Source: Sphingopyxis sp. HIX (GTDB lineage Bacteria; Pseudomonadota; Alphaproteobacteria; Sphingomonadales; Sphingomonadaceae). From it: 64,000 nt of DNA. The stretch covers positions 1 through 64,000 of the forward strand of contig NZ_LNSB01000022.1 in NCBI RefSeq assembly GCF_001468285.1. The letters are read 5' to 3'. The notes below the pieces were generated by a model, which was not told where the DNA came from, did no database searches, and saw only the letters and a list, made by a program, of their open reading frames with translations. How positions within the stretch are numbered: the first letter of the stretch is position 1; every line of letters starts with the position of its first letter. The position numbers and the translations under genes are program-made. This document shows, piece after piece, positions 9,463-19,331 of the stretch.

Positions 9463-10719
9463 ATGACGAGATCGCGTTCTCCCATCTGGCACCCCTTCAC
9501 CCAGCACGGCCTCTGCGACGCCATCCCGCTGATCGCCCGCGGCGAAGGCGCGCGCCTTTACGATGCCGAGGGCAACCACTGGATCGACGCGATCAGCAGC
9601 TGGTGGGTCACCACCCACGGCCACACGCATCCGCGCATCATGGCGGCGATCCGCGCCCAGTCCGAAAGGCTCGACCAGCTCATCTTCGCCGGCTGGACGC
9701 ACGAGCCCGCCGAGACGCTCGCCGCCGAACTCATCCGCATCACCCCCGACCCGCTCACCCGCGTCTTCTTCTCGGACTCGGGCTCGACCAGCGTCGAGGT
9801 CGCGCTCAAGATGGCGCTCGGTTACTGGTATAACATCGGCGAGCCGCGCAGCCGCATCCTCGTCCTCGAGCACAGCTATCACGGCGACACGATCGGCACG
9901 ATGTCGGTCGGCGAGCGCGGCGTCTATAACCGCGCCTGGCAGCCCTTGCTCTTCGACGTCGACACCATCCCCTTCCCGCACGAAGGCATGGAACAAGCCA
10001 CGCTCGACGCGCTCGACGCCGCGTGCCTGCAAAGACCCGCGGCCTTCATCGTCGAGCCCCTGATCCTCGGCGCCGGCGGCATGCTGATCTACCCCGCCTG
10101 GGTGCTCGCCGAAATGCGCGCCATCTGCGCGCGCCACGGCGTGCTCTTCATCGCCGACGAGGTCATGACCGGCTGGGGCCGCACCGGCACACGCTTCGCC
10201 TGCGATCAGGCGGGCGTCATCCCCGATATCGTCTGCCTGTCCAAAGGCCTCACCGGGGGCAGCCTGCCGCTCGCGGTCACCCTCTGCATCGAGCCGATCT
10301 TCGACGCGCATTGGTCGACCGACCGCGCCAGGACCTTCTATCATTCGTCGAGCTACACCGCGAACCCCATCGCCTGCGCCGCCGCCGCGGCGAACCTGGA
10401 AATCTGGCGCGACGAGCCGGTGCAGCAGCGCATCGACGCTCTCGCCGAAGCGCAGGCCGCGCACGTCTCGCTGCTCGGCCACGACCCGCGCGTCGCCAAT
10501 CCGCGCCGCCTAGGCACGATCGCCGCGCTCGACATCGCCGTGCCGGACTCGGGCTATCTCTCGAACCTAGCCCCGCGCCTGATCGCCTTCCATCGCGACC
10601 GCGGCGTCCTCCTCCGCCCGCTCGGCAACACAATCTACGTCATGCCGCCCTATTGCATCGCGGCGGAGGAACTGGCGCAGATATGGGACAGTATCGCGGC
10701 GTCGCTCGACGATCTTTGA
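9463..10719 (+). CDS. bioA: Adenosylmethionine-8-amino-7-oxononanoate aminotransferase
   Basis: Transfers the amino group of S-adenosylmethionine to 7-keto-8-aminopelargonate. The 418-residue class III aminotransferase has WHPFTQ at 9-14, SSWWVTTHGHTHP near 45, SYHGDTIGTMSVG near 138, DEVMTGWGRTG (232-242) and the PLP lysine K261 in LSKGLTGGSLPL. WHPFTQ and SSWW are BioA hallmarks. It sits 177 bases after bioD across the repeat. bioB and bioC are not in the window. Confidence 0.95.
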   Translation: MTRSRSPIWHPFTQHGLCDAIPLIARGEGARLYDAEGNHWIDAISSWWVTTHGHTHPRIMAAIRAQSERLDQLIFAGWTHEPAETLAAELIRITPDPLTRVFFSDSGSTSVEVALKMALGYWYNIGEPRSRILVLEHSYHGDTIGTMSVGERGVYNRAWQPLLFDVDTIPFPHEGMEQATLDALDAACLQRPAAFIVEPLILGAGGMLIYPAWVLAEMRAICARHGVLFIADEVMTGWGRTGTRFACDQAGVIPDIVCLSKGLTGGSLPLAVTLCIEPIFDAHWSTDRARTFYHSSSYTANPIACAAAAANLEIWRDEPVQQRIDALAEAQAAHVSLLGHDPRVANPRRLGTIAALDIAVPDSGYLSNLAPRLIAFHRDRGVLLRPLGNTIYVMPPYCIAAEELAQIWDSIAASLDDL

Positions 10720-10902
10720 CACGGGTTCGTCCCAACAACTGTCGGCGATCAGGCCGGAATAGAGCGCACTGTCCCTAACGGGAGGCAAGGCTTCTTAAAT
10801 CGGCTCCGGAACTGATCTAAAAATCAACCGCTTGTAAATATCATCCCTCTAATTCTCCCGTGGCGGGGGCGGGTCCCGCGCACAGGCCTCGGGGGAAAAT
10901 CG

Positions 10903-11310
10903 ATGGACTATATGCTCATGCCGCTCATGCGCTACGCCGACTTCAGCGGCCGGTCGCAGCGCATGGAATATTGGATGTTCACGCTCTTCTACCTGGTCAT
11001 GATCGCCCTGCTCGTCGGCCTCGCGATCTTCTTCGGCAGCCCCGCTGGCGAAGAGCGCACCCTCGCCGAAAATTATTTCCTCGTCGTCACCGGCCTCTTC
11101 GTCGTCGGCACGATCATCCCGTCGATCGCGGTCACCGTCCGCCGCTTCCACGACCAGGACAAGTCGGGCTGGTTCTACCTGTTCAGCTTCATCCCCTATA
11201 TCGGCGGCTTCATCATGCTCTTCTTCATGTGCGTCGACGGCACCCCGGGCCCGAACCGCTATGGTCCGGACCCCAAGGGCGGCCACCGTTACGGCGATAT
11301 CTTCGCCTGA
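10903..11310 (+). CDS. DUF805 inner-membrane protein
   Basis: A 135-residue membrane protein of the DUF805 family. It shows the N-terminal FSGRSQRMEYWMFTLFY motif, two to three hydrophobic segments (about 26-46, 58-78, 93-112), the VTVRRFHDQDKSGWFYL signature and a C-terminal GTPGPNRYGPDPKG. The function is unknown. GGGGGAAAATCG supports the start. The 183 bases upstream (10720-10902) hold no gene and are partly AT-rich, so a promoter is likely there. It converges on the YHS gene with a 3-base gap. Confidence 0.88.
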   Translation: MDYMLMPLMRYADFSGRSQRMEYWMFTLFYLVMIALLVGLAIFFGSPAGEERTLAENYFLVVTGLFVVGTIIPSIAVTVRRFHDQDKSGWFYLFSFIPYIGGFIMLFFMCVDGTPGPNRYGPDPKGGHRYGDIFA

Positions 11311-11313
11311 GCC

Positions 11314-11799
11314 CTACTCGCCAAACTTCGCATCGTCCGGGATCACCGCCCAATTCTTCTCCGCCGCGGCGATGAAGCCGGCGCGGTCCTGGTCCCACTT
11401 CGCCTTCACCTCCTGGTTGAAGTTCAGGTACAGTTTGCCGCCCACCACCGCATAGGCGAGCGGATCGCCCGGCGCGAGGTAACCGCGCGACATCGCCCAC
11501 GCGCAGTGCCCGCCATATTGCGGCGCGAAGGCCTCGGGATTGGCCTGGAAGCGCGCGGCGTTCGCGGCATTGGCGAAATGATAGACGGCGCCGTCATGCT
11601 CGACCGAAAAATCGGCGTCGCCCTTCACCGGCACCCCGTCGCCGTCGAAATAGCTGACCGTGTCGTAACCGCTGACCGCCACCTTGCCGCCTTCCACCCC
11701 GACATAGACGGGCTTGGCATAGGCCTGCGGAGTGAACACCGCGAGCGACAGCGGGGCGAGCAACGCCGCGAGCAGCGCGAACAGGGCTTGGTTTTTCAC
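11314..11799 (-). CDS. Exported YHS domain-containing protein
   Basis: A 161-residue protein with a Sec signal peptide (hydrophobic core ALFALLAALLAPLSLAVF, cleavage likely after AYA near residue 28) and a YHS-type domain. That domain contains VAVSGYDTVSYF, a FANAANAARFQANPEAFAPQYGGHCAWAMSRG segment and a GGKLYLNFNQEVKAKW end. YHS domains are often metal-linked and occur in copper or heavy-metal proteins. The GTG at 11799 is chosen because GGAGA lies 7 bases upstream and it opens directly into the signal peptide. Longer in-frame starts would place the signal internally. Confidence 0.82.
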   Translation of the reverse strand: MKNQALFALLAALLAPLSLAVFTPQAYAKPVYVGVEGGKVAVSGYDTVSYFDGDGVPVKGDADFSVEHDGAVYHFANAANAARFQANPEAFAPQYGGHCAWAMSRGYLAPGDPLAYAVVGGKLYLNFNQEVKAKWDQDRAGFIAAAEKNWAVIPDDAKFGE

Positions 11800-11972
11800 G
11801 AAACATCTCCATCTTCGCACAGCCCGGCCCGATGCCGCGGCGCGCGTCGCCATGGGTTCGCCGCCCGGCGCCAGAAAGTTACGCGCCCGCCGCGGCAATT
11901 CGGCCTATGTTCATCTTCGCCGCCTAAGCGTGCATGGAGGGTATGGGGGTTTGTTGAGGGAATGACGCCGCG

Positions 11973-12383
11973 ATGACCAAGCCGACCCGCCTCCTGCTCC
12001 CGCTGCTCGCCGCGCTGGCTTTCGCCGTGCCCGCCGCGGCGCAGGTCGAGGATCTGGCGCAATCGTCGCAGCCGCCCGAGAAATTCTCCTTCCTCATCGC
12101 CTATGGCAATGACGAATGCCCCGAAGCCGAGGGCGACGAGATAGTCGTCTGCGCGCAAGAGCCCGAGGCCGACCGCTACCGCGTCCCCAAGGAACTGCGC
12201 GACGAACTGCGCGAAGAGGATGTCGGCGGCGGCGGCAGCTGGGCGTCGACGGTCGAGGCCCACGACGACGTCGCCCGCCTCGGCCGCCCCAACAGTTGCT
12301 CGGCGGTGGGCAGCTACGGCTTCACCGGCTGCACCAGCGCGATGCTGCGCCAATGGTTCGCCGAGCGCCGCTCGACGCGGTGA
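11973..12383 (+). CDS. Small exported protein, unknown function
   Basis: A 136-residue protein with a clear signal peptide (LLLPLLAALAFAVPAAAQ, cleavage after about residue 24). The mature part is acidic and has four cysteines (positions near 50, 60, 109 and 120) that could form two disulfides. It contains DEIVVCAQEPEADRYRVPKELR, a segment I recall from unnamed sphingomonad secreted proteins. No function can be assigned. The 173 bases upstream, shared with the divergent YHS gene, hold both promoters. Confidence 0.6.
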   Translation: MTKPTRLLLPLLAALAFAVPAAAQVEDLAQSSQPPEKFSFLIAYGNDECPEAEGDEIVVCAQEPEADRYRVPKELRDELREEDVGGGGSWASTVEAHDDVARLGRPNSCSAVGSYGFTGCTSAMLRQWFAERRSTR

Positions 12384-12387
12384 CGCC

Positions 12388-12458
12388 CCCTCCCCTCCCG
12401 CCTGCGGGAGGGGCAGCGAGACTTGCGAACTTGTTCGCTAGTCGCAGCGGGGTGGGCG
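12388..12458. repeat. Palindromic repeat related to the ilvB-ilvN element
   Basis: A CCCCTCCCGCCTGCGGGAGG palindrome is followed by GGCAGCGAGACTTGCGAAC, GTTCGCTAGTCGCAGCGGGG and TGGGC. It is nearly the same as 4737-4801, with the small inner hairpin changed compensatorily (GGGAGCTTGCTCCC there, GCGAACTTGTTCGC here). That change argues for selection on the structure. Confidence 0.8.
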
Positions 12459-12480
12459 CGCATGCACCCGCTCAGAAACT

Positions 12481-12813
12481 CTAACGGATCAGCGAGGCCC
12501 CGGCATAGGGATCGTGCGGCTGCGCGGGCGGCGGCGCGGGCGCGGCGGGCAGCGGCGCCGCCTGCGCCGCGACCTGCTCGCCCTCGCCTTCCCCCAGCCA
12601 TTGCGTGAAACCGGCCGCGATCGTCGGCGCGCCGAAGACGATGAAGCACCCCAGGATCACCGCCGCCCCGCGCCGCACGTCGATCCGCCCTGCGAGCATC
12701 GCAAAACCGACCGCCGCCACCGCGATCGTCGCGACGCCGGTGGCGACCGACCCGGTCGCAACGGCCGCGACCCACTCAGCGGCTTCGGCGAGGGCGGTGG
12801 ATTGGGTGGTCAT
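12481..12813 (-). CDS. Orphan TrbC/VirB2-like pilin protein
   Basis: A 110-residue protein with two hydrophobic helices (about 15-37 and 50-70) joined by the short polar loop GRIDVRRGA. This is the layout of the VirB2/TrbC pilin family of conjugation and type IV secretion systems. The C-terminus is a Pro/Ala-rich tail (QAAPLPAAPAPPPAQPHD). No other type IV secretion gene is visible nearby, so it is an orphan, possibly membrane-resident. It lies 69 bases downstream of the first RHS gene on the same strand and could share its message. Confidence 0.6.
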   Translation of the reverse strand: MTTQSTALAEAAEWVAAVATGSVATGVATIAVAAVGFAMLAGRIDVRRGAAVILGCFIVFGAPTIAAGFTQWLGEGEGEQVAAQAAPLPAAPAPPPAQPHDPYAGASLIR

Positions 12814-12882
12814 TGCGGCAGTCTCGCGCTTTCTGTAACGTCAACTCCAGGTCAGCGCACGCTATGCGGTACGATCATGCCG

Positions 12883-15800
12883 TCAGCAAATACCATCTGC
12901 CTGGGCTTGCAATTGCTGCAGCCTCGCATTGTAGGCGTCCACTTGGCCTTGCCGCATATTCACTTCAGCCGATGCTGCGATGCCCGCAGCGCTGATGCCC
13001 ACGCCCAGCACCGTAAAGCCCTTCGAGCCAAGAGCCTCCCAGCGTAGCGCGCCTCCTCCTAGGCCTAGTGCGGCCCAACTCGTCGCACTAGCCAGAATGT
13101 TGGCCTCATTGAGCGCATATTGCGCCATCGCTCTATCATATCGCAGCGCCGCCACATCGTTGTAGCGCCATGAATTGGCGTGATGATCTGGAAGATTACC
13201 TCGTGTTTCTGCGGCAAGGCTGTTGATGTCCGCGCAGAGCTTCTTGTCTTTGTCCTTTTTGGGTTTGGTCGCTGCTGGCGGAGGGGGCGGCGGCGGAGTC
13301 TGCATCATGAACGCGTTCAGCCCCAAGCCGAGCGAATTCATCTCCAAGCCCAACGATGCGCCGCCATTGCTTCCTACGCCGCTGCCTGTCCCGGTGACGA
13401 CGATGATGGTTCCCGAGGGATCGACTTTGTTCACCGGGTCCGATCCGGCATAATTATACCAGTTGAGCCCGTCATTATATCCGATCGGGTCGGTCTGCAT
13501 GAAGCGCCCCAGCGTCGGCGAGTACACCCGCGCCTTATAATACCACATGCCGATCTCGGGCAGCCAGCGCTGTCCGGTATATCCGAATTTGCCGATATTG
13601 GTGGAGGCGGGGATGCCATATTCGTCATATTTGTTGAGCCCCAGCGTCGCGCCCGCGCTGTCGGTCACGCTGAGCACGCTCCCGCGCTCGTCCGCCATCA
13701 GGAAGCGCCGCGTGGTGGCGCTGATCGCGCTTCCTTCGTACCAGACGATCGGATTGTCGATGCCGGGGCCATGGACGTAGCGGCGCTCGACGGCGTTCGA
13801 CCCGTCATATTCGCCGATCGCGTTCGTTCCATCATATAGCAGGCGTGTCGTAGCACCTGCCTTCACCGTCTCGTAGAGCCGTCCGAGCGGATCATAGCCG
13901 AGCGTAGCACCGCCAGGGCCCGTCTTGAGCAGATTCTCGGCGGAATAGGTGAAGCTGTTCGTTCCGTCGCTGGTCAGGTTCCCACGCCCGTCATAACCAA
14001 ATGTGGCCGCCCCGATGTTCGCGATCCGGTTGAGGCCGTTGATCGTGTAGCTGCGATCCACATTGTAATGCGCCTGCCATGCGTAAGCATCGTTGTTCCG
14101 GGTTACGCTCGTCTTCTGTCCCGCCGGATTGTAACCGAAGGTCTGGGTCAAATCGTGCGTCGTCGCGCTGCCGCCAAGATCGTTCGTCAGCGTCGACAGG
14201 CGCGACACCGGATCATAGCCGAAACTTTGCACGCTGCCGTTGCCAAAGGTCACGCTCGTCCTTCGCCCGAGGTCGTCATAGGCATAGCTTGCCAGTATGC
14301 CGACGCCCGACGTTGCGCCATTTTCTCGTATTTTCAGTACGTTGCCGGTTACATCATAGTCATAGTTGATCGTCAGCGCGCTGCCCGGATAGATCATGCT
14401 CGTGCGGCGACCCGCTGCATCATAGCCATAGGTAACCGTCCCCTGCGGTCCTACCTGCGTCAGGTTACGGCCGAGGGCATCATGCGTAAAGCTCAGCGTC
14501 TGGCTACCTTGCGCCGTACTGGCCGAACGGCCGAGCAAATCATAGGCATAGGTGATATCGGGTTCGGTGCCGGGCAAATCCTTCTTCGTCGGCCGATCGA
14601 GGTTGTCGAAGCTATAGGCGATGCTGGTCCCGTCGCGCAGTCGGCGGCTGGTGACATTGCCGTTCGCGTCATAGACCGATTGCTCGTAATCCGACGCATT
14701 GCTGACGCCCGATCCCTTTGTCGTCGAGGGATAGACGGTCTTCGCGAGACGGTCATGGCCGTCATATTCATAGCTCGTTTTATTGCCTTCGGCGTCGGTC
14801 ACCGCCGCGACCCGGCCATTGGCCGTATAAGTCGCGGTCGACTCATCGGCTTGCTGCGCGGTACCATAGGCGCTCGTGACCTTGGTCTGCCGATCCATCG
14901 CGTCATAGCCATATTTGACAATCCGGTCGGGATCGCCGCCGCCCATCACCTGCTTGACTTGGTCGAGGCGTTGATGGTCGTAGCTATATTGTTCGGACGA
15001 ATAGGTCGTGCCGCCGGCTGAAAACGAACGGGTGAGAGGCCGATCGATCGTATCAAAAGTGGTGGCCACCTGTTGCTGAGACGCGAAGGTATTCCATGCC
15101 GTGTCGCTCGCATCGATCACCGTGCCCATTTCGGCCAGGATCACGCGTCCCCTGGCGTCATAGCCATTGCGGATCGCCAATAGCTTACGCGCTCCCGCGC
15201 CATCGGGGTCGGGATCGACCACCCCGGTCAATTCACGGCCCGCATTATAGCGATAGACGCTCGTGTCATCGGTTCCGGCGAGCGGCCCGTCGACGCTGGT
15301 CCTGTTGCCGATGCCGTCATAGCCGGCGGTCGTGGTCACCGCCAAACTGCCACTTCCATTGCCCTCCGTGACCGTGATCGGCAGCCCATTGGCGTTATAG
15401 GCGATGCTCGTTTTGACTTCGTCGGCCGTGCCTGCGCAGCTCGCACCCGTCTGACAGCGCGAAATGCCGCTGATCACCGAAACGCCGCCAACCGTCGCAT
15501 GGCTGAACGTCGTCATAGGCCGCGTCCCGCCAACGACCGCCGCGGGCAACAGGCTTGTCAGCAGGTTCCCCGTCGTGGAATCATAGGTGTAGTCGGTCTG
15601 ATTGCCCTTGGCATCGCGGGTCCAGTTCGGTTTGTTGCATTTGGCGATGCTGATGCAAGACGCATCATAACCGGCGGTAAGCACGACATCCGCAAGGCCG
15701 CTTCCAGGCTTCGCAACGGAACGTTTTTCGGTCACGTTGCCGCGCGCGTCATAGACATATTTCTCCAGATTGCCCTCTGGATAGGCGACTTGGGTGAGCC

Positions 15801-16923
15801 GTGCCTTGTCGTCATACTGATATGTGGTGACACCTCCCGCCGCGTCGGTCATCGACGTCATGCGCTGCGATGTCAGGCTGAACTGATAAATCGTAGCATG
15901 CGACAATGGGTCGGTGACCGTGGTCGTATACACGTCGCCGGCCTCCGTGGAGCTATACATCGTATCGCCGGCCCCAGTTGTTACCTTATATACTTTGGCC
16001 GCGCCGCCGAAGCCCGCATGGGCGACCAGCATATCGGGAGATAGGCTTCCCGGCCTCTCTACACTGACGAGATTATTCCCGAAGTCCGTCGAAAAGATCG
16101 TCTGCCTGTTCAACGAATCCGTAAGCTTATGGTAATAAGTGAAATTCAGAGACGAGAAGCCATACTCTCTGTGCTGAGAAGCCATGACCCCGACTGAATT
16201 ATTTACCGCATCAACCCTTGCAAGATCGTACCAATCCCATCGGTCGGAATAATTGTTGGATTTATAAGAAAAATCCATCCGGTATCCAAAATTGTTCCCG
16301 ACACTTCTAATTCTGTAGAATTTTATGGAATTGCAGTCTGCTGCACTTTGACCGGGGTAGCATTGATACTGATCATACGTAAAAGTCAGCTTGTAACCGT
16401 TGGACTGCGTTACGGTCGTTGCATAGGCCCTCCAATCGAGCGATGCATCGTCCGCGATATGCTTGCCGATCAAGCGGTTGAAAAGGATCACGGTTCCCTC
16501 GGGGCCGGTGAACGTATATATATTGCCCGACAGCGTCAGCGTCGCGCCATCCCCCTCGGTCGATGTGAACAGACTGCCCGATTGGCTGAAATGGGCGTAT
16601 TTATCTCCATACACCACGGTCAATCCCGCGGCCCCTCCAAAAAAACCGCGTTGGAGATAGGTCTCCAGATTTGCCCTCCCCATCGTGCTGGGGATGATCT
16701 GATAATAGACGAGAGCATCTTTTCCTTGGCCGATACTCAGTACCGGCCCCCTCAATTCGATCTTTCCATCGAGCAGGTCGACGCCATTGGCATCCATCGA
16801 TTGCCGGACCGGGGGTGGAATCGTGACCTGCGCCGCCGCAGGCAGGCTGGCCAGCATCGTCGTCGCAAAAATGGTCGCACGCAATCTCTGGACGGCACGC
16901 CCGCCCGCCGGGATGACCCGCAT
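12883..16923 (-). CDS. Sec-exported RHS/YD-repeat protein with variable C-terminal tip (copy 1)
   Basis: A 1346-residue RHS protein. A signal peptide ([15 protein letters not shown], cleavage near residue 32) is followed by an N-terminal beta-rich region, then many YD repeats (for example [35 protein letters not shown]). The RHS core follows ([58 protein letters not shown]) and closes at PVNKVDPSG. The last ~176 residues (12883-13413) are unrelated to copy 2. They comprise a polyproline linker, a lysine-rich KPKKDKDKK patch, and a helical region with hydrophobic segments ending [15 protein letters not shown] shells normally enclose a toxic C-terminus. Here no PAAR or VgrG marks type VI export. 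GGAG 7 bases upstream supports the start. The stretch about 16080-16420 is visibly AT-rich. Confidence 0.9.
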   Translation of the reverse strand: MRVIPAGGRAVQRLRATIFATTMLASLPAAAQVTIPPPVRQSMDANGVDLLDGKIELRGPVLSIGQGKDALVYYQIIPSTMGRANLETYLQRGFFGGAAGLTVVYGDKYAHFSQSGSLFTSTEGDGATLTLSGNIYTFTGPEGTVILFNRLIGKHIADDASLDWRAYATTVTQSNGYKLTFTYDQYQCYPGQSAADCNSIKFYRIRSVGNNFGYRMDFSYKSNNYSDRWDWYDLARVDAVNNSVGVMASQHREYGFSSLNFTYYHKLTDSLNRQTIFSTDFGNNLVSVERPGSLSPDMLVAHAGFGGAAKVYKVTTGAGDTMYSSTEAGDVYTTTVTDPLSHATIYQFSLTSQRMTSMTDAAGGVTTYQYDDKARLTQVAYPEGNLEKYVYDARGNVTEKRSVAKPGSGLADVVLTAGYDASCISIAKCNKPNWTRDAKGNQTDYTYDSTTGNLLTSLLPAAVVGGTRPMTTFSHATVGGVSVISGISRCQTGASCAGTADEVKTSIAYNANGLPITVTEGNGSGSLAVTTTAGYDGIGNRTSVDGPLAGTDDTSVYRYNAGRELTGVVDPDPDGAGARKLLAIRNGYDARGRVILAEMGTVIDASDTAWNTFASQQQVATTFDTIDRPLTRSFSAGGTTYSSEQYSYDHQRLDQVKQVMGGGDPDRIVKYGYDAMDRQTKVTSAYGTAQQADESTATYTANGRVAAVTDAEGNKTSYEYDGHDRLAKTVYPSTTKGSGVSNASDYEQSVYDANGNVTSRRLRDGTSIAYSFDNLDRPTKKDLPGTEPDITYAYDLLGRSASTAQGSQTLSFTHDALGRNLTQVGPQGTVTYGYDAAGRRTSMIYPGSALTINYDYDVTGNVLKIRENGATSGVGILASYAYDDLGRRTSVTFGNGSVQSFGYDPVSRLSTLTNDLGGSATTHDLTQTFGYNPAGQKTSVTRNNDAYAWQAHYNVDRSYTINGLNRIANIGAATFGYDGRGNLTSDGTNSFTYSAENLLKTGPGGATLGYDPLGRLYETVKAGATTRLLYDGTNAIGEYDGSNAVERRYVHGPGIDNPIVWYEGSAISATTRRFLMADERGSVLSVTDSAGATLGLNKYDEYGIPASTNIGKFGYTGQRWLPEIGMWYYKARVYSPTLGRFMQTDPIGYNDGLNWYNYAGSDPVNKVDPSGTIIVVTGTGSGVGSNGGASLGLEMNSLGLGLNAFMMQTPPPPPPPAATKPKKDKDKKLCADINSLAAETRGNLPDHHANSWRYNDVAALRYDRAMAQYALNEANILASATSWAALGLGGGALRWEALGSKGFTVLGVGISAAGIAASAEVNMRQGQVDAYNARLQQLQAQADGIC

Positions 16924-16979
16924 ATAGTCGCTCCAAACAATTTGAGAAAAAGCAGCCAGAAGTCGCCCGCCCGCACCGC

Positions 16980-17213
16980 CTAGGGCGGCGGGTTCGGCGA
17001 GTTCGTGGTCTTCAACCGCTTGCGGTTGTCGGCCTTGTCGTGCTCGTAATCGACGGTGACATTGTTGTTCACGGTGCCCGTGCGCACCACCTTCACCAGC
17101 CGCCCCTTGGCGTCATAGGTGTAAGTGATCGTCTCCGTCGCGCCCGCCGAGGCCGATAAAAGCGGCAGCGCAGCGAAAATCAGCGCGTAACCGCGGTATT
17201 TTGGGACCCCCAT
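16980..17213 (-). CDS. Secreted mini-protein with a single YD repeat (copy 1)
   Basis: A 77-residue protein with a signal peptide ([18 protein letters not shown], cleavage near residue 25). The mature part is one YD repeat, [19 protein letters not shown], plus [16 protein letters not shown] and a NSPNPPP tail. It starts at the ATG at 17213, with AGGAG 7 bases upstream. The RHS gene begins 56 bases downstream. A near-identical second copy stands in the same place before the second RHS gene. One YD repeat cannot form a shell, so a chaperone, plug or adaptor role for the RHS partner is a guess from context. Confidence 0.75.
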   Translation of the reverse strand: MGVPKYRGYALIFAALPLLSASAGATETITYTYDAKGRLVKVVRTGTVNNNVTVDYEHDKADNRKRLKTTNSPNPPP

Positions 17214-17491
17214 TGCTTCGCTCCTGGACGAATCGTCAATGTTCTGCACCACCGATGCTGCATGGCCTCCCGACTCCCGTCAATCTGTTCTTGGACAGGA
17301 CTGGCACTATTCGTCGCAAACTACTCCTTAACGATGTTTACTTGTTGAACTATGTATCGGACCGCCGAAACGGTCTTGCCAGGAAACGCAGCGTTTCCAC
17401 GCCTTCACAGCTTTTCGTCCTCGCATCCATTGACGCACCCCCCGCCCCCGCCCTAGCTTCCGCCTCCCGTCTTCATGGAGTTCCCCCGGTC

Positions 17492-18139
17492 ATGAACAAG
17501 CTCTTCCGCACCGCCCTTCCCCTCGCCGCGATCGCCGCGGTGATCGCCGTCCCCGTCATCGCGCAGAACAGCGGCCCGCCGGGCGCGCCCGACAAGAGCC
17601 GTGTCGCCGCGGGCACTTACGTCGCCGACCCCGGCCACACGATGGTGGTGTGGGAGGTCGACCATTTCGGCTTCAGCAAATATTCGGGCCTCTTCGGCGA
17701 CGTCGCCGGCACGCTCACGCTCGACCCCGCCAACCCCGCCGCGTCGAAGGTCGAGGTGACGATCCCCGTCGCCAAGGTCACTACCGCCAGCGCCGGCCTC
17801 ACCGGCCACCTGCTGCGCGCGGGCAAGGACGGCGGCAAGCCCGACTTCTTCGGCGCCGCCCCCGCCGACGCCAAATTCGTCTCGACCAGCGTCGTCGTCG
17901 ACGAAGATGGCGACGAGGCGAAGGTCACCGGCAACCTCACCCTCAACGGCGTCACCAAGCCGGTGACGCTCGACGTCGAGTTCCACGGCGCGGGCACCAA
18001 CCCCTATAACAAGAAGGCGACCGTCGGCTTCAACGCCGAAGCGACCATCAAGCGCAGCGACTTCGGCATCGCCTACGGCATCCCCGCGGTCAGCGACGCG
18101 GTCGAGCTCGAGATTCACGCGGCATTCGAAAAGCAGTAA
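17492..18139 (+). CDS. YceI family periplasmic lipid-binding protein
   Basis: A 215-residue YceI-like lipocalin with a signal peptide (LFRTALPLAAIAAVIAVPVIA, cleavage near residue 24). It shows the family strands: YVADPGHTMVVWEVDHFGFSKYSGLFGDVAGTL, FVSTSVVVDEDGDEAKVTGNLTLNGVTKPVTLDVEF, and KRSDFGIAYGIPAVSDAVELEI. Family members bind isoprenoid or polyprenyl lipids in the periplasm. GGAG lies 11 bases before the chosen ATG. The 278-base gap before it (17214-17491) contains no gene and must hold the promoters of this gene and of the divergent mini-YD gene. It is AT-richer around 17300-17370. Confidence 0.9.
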   Translation: MNKLFRTALPLAAIAAVIAVPVIAQNSGPPGAPDKSRVAAGTYVADPGHTMVVWEVDHFGFSKYSGLFGDVAGTLTLDPANPAASKVEVTIPVAKVTTASAGLTGHLLRAGKDGGKPDFFGAAPADAKFVSTSVVVDEDGDEAKVTGNLTLNGVTKPVTLDVEFHGAGTNPYNKKATVGFNAEATIKRSDFGIAYGIPAVSDAVELEIHAAFEKQ

Positions 18140-18243
18140 GCGCGCGCCAATCTGTCACACGCCGCCGCTAAGAATCGGGGCGCGGGCCGGGGTTCAAGAC
18201 CCTCGGCCCTCGCCCCTTTTCTTTGCCTGCAGGAGCCCATGAC

Positions 18244-18597
18244 ATGAGCGAACTGGTACGCGAAATCGTCGAGATCACCGCCTTCGTCACCGGCGACGAC
18301 GAGCATGAGCAGCTGACCGTCGAGGCCGAGGGCCTCGCCCCCACCGCGGGCTGGACCAACGTCCGGCTCGAGGCGCACATCTATATCGACTCCCCCGAGG
18401 ACGGCTTCCAGGACTTCGACCTCGTCGGCGACCGCCCGTCGGAGACCTCGGCCGAAGTCCTCACCCCGGTCGAGGCCGCGTGGGAAGGTCCGCTCGAAGA
18501 CTGGGTCCTCGGCGTCCGCGTCCATGGGATCGACAATATGATCGAGGAAGACTTGTTCGAATATGAGGATGAGGAAGAAGGCGAGGAAGCCGCCTGA
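18244..18597 (+). CDS. Small acidic protein, unknown function
   Basis: A 117-residue, very acidic protein (long runs of Glu/Asp, ending in an EDEEEGEEAA-type tail). The N-terminal half reads like beta strands (EIVEITAFVTGDDEHEQLTVEAEG). AGGAG 8 bases before the ATG at 18244 sets the start. No signal peptide, membrane helix or known motif is seen. Codon use matches the surrounding core genes. Confidence 0.65.
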   Translation: MSELVREIVEITAFVTGDDEHEQLTVEAEGLAPTAGWTNVRLEAHIYIDSPEDGFQDFDLVGDRPSETSAEVLTPVEAAWEGPLEDWVLGVRVHGIDNMIEEDLFEYEDEEEGEEAA

Positions 18598-18600
18598 AGC

Positions 18601-18891
18601 CTATCGCCGCCGGCTGTCGAAGGCCTCGACCACCGCGTGCAACGCGGCGCGCTCGGCGGGCGTCAGATCCTCCTCGCCCGCCAGCCGCCGGCACCGCTCG
18701 ACGAGCTCACCCACGAAGCGCATGGTCATGCCATAGCGCAGCGCATGGCGCGCGCGCCAGCTTTCGAGACCGGGAAAACCGCGGACCTCCGCATCGTCGC
18801 GGCGCCGCAACACCGGCCACAAGGCCTCGAAGGCCATGAGCCCGATGCCCCGTTGCACGGCGACCTCGTCGATGTCCGATTGCGAACGCAT
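18601..18891 (-). CDS. Small helical protein, unknown function
   Basis: A 96-residue, Arg-rich, probably all-helical cytoplasmic protein (GLMAFEALWPVLRRRDDAEV, RYGMTMRFVGELVERCRRL, LTPAERAALHAVVEAF). I do not recognise a family. Its ATG overlaps the stop codon of the upstream lipoprotein by one base (TAATG), so it could be coupled to it. Its GC-rich codon use is core-like, unlike the lipoprotein. An internal start at the Met of LMAFEALWPV is possible. Confidence 0.5.
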   Translation of the reverse strand: MRSQSDIDEVAVQRGIGLMAFEALWPVLRRRDDAEVRGFPGLESWRARHALRYGMTMRFVGELVERCRRLAGEEDLTPAERAALHAVVEAFDSRRR

Positions 18892-19319
18892 TATACTGGC
18901 ACTGCGGGCCTGCTAGCTCTGGGCTCAGACGCTGCGCATTTGAGATTGTGGATTCCTCCAACGATCTCACCGACCTGCTCATTGTCCTTCTCATTAGCCT
19001 TTCCGACGGCCGTCGATATGACTGTCGCCCGATGGTTGTTCTCAAATAGAAGTATAGAACTCTCCACTGTTGCCGATCGTATAATTACCACGGCCCCTTT
19101 TCCTCCTTGCGTCATCTCTCCCACAGAAAATCTCAAGTTCATTTTTTTCGATATTGCTCGAGCTTGGCCAGTGACAGCGTCAATCATCCCGTCTCTCTTG
19201 CATTCCAATCGCTGGAACACGTCTCTCACGCCATCGTCGCCGACGTCGCCGCACGACGCCAGAGGCGATGAAAAAATAGCTGCCAGTGCCAAAAAATAAT
19301 GTTTTCTCAATTTGCACAT
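18891..19319 (-). CDS. Putative lipoprotein downstream of RHS copy 2; candidate immunity protein
   Basis: A 142-residue protein with a lipoprotein signal: basic N-terminus, hydrophobic YFLALAAIFSSP and lipobox L20-A21-S22-C23. It is predicted to be anchored in the periplasm. The mature part is mixed alpha/beta with a ISKKMNLRFSVGEMTQGGKG..VVIIRSATVE centre. No family is recognised. It starts 12 bases after the RHS copy 2 stop codon without a clear Shine-Dalgarno, which suggests coupled translation. It is AT-richer than the genome, like the RHS tip. In polymorphic toxin loci the gene directly after the toxin tip is normally the immunity gene; that assignment is inferred from position alone. 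Confidence 0.6.
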   Translation of the reverse strand: MCKLRKHYFLALAAIFSSPLASCGDVGDDGVRDVFQRLECKRDGMIDAVTGQARAISKKMNLRFSVGEMTQGGKGAVVIIRSATVESSILLFENNHRATVISTAVGKANEKDNEQVGEIVGGIHNLKCAASEPRASRPAVPV

Positions 19320-19331
19320 CCAGCAATATAT

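Noticed and set aside
12481-12813. A type IV secretion or conjugation locus
   Set aside because: Only one VirB2/TrbC-like gene is present, with no VirB4, VirB9, relaxase or coupling protein nearby.
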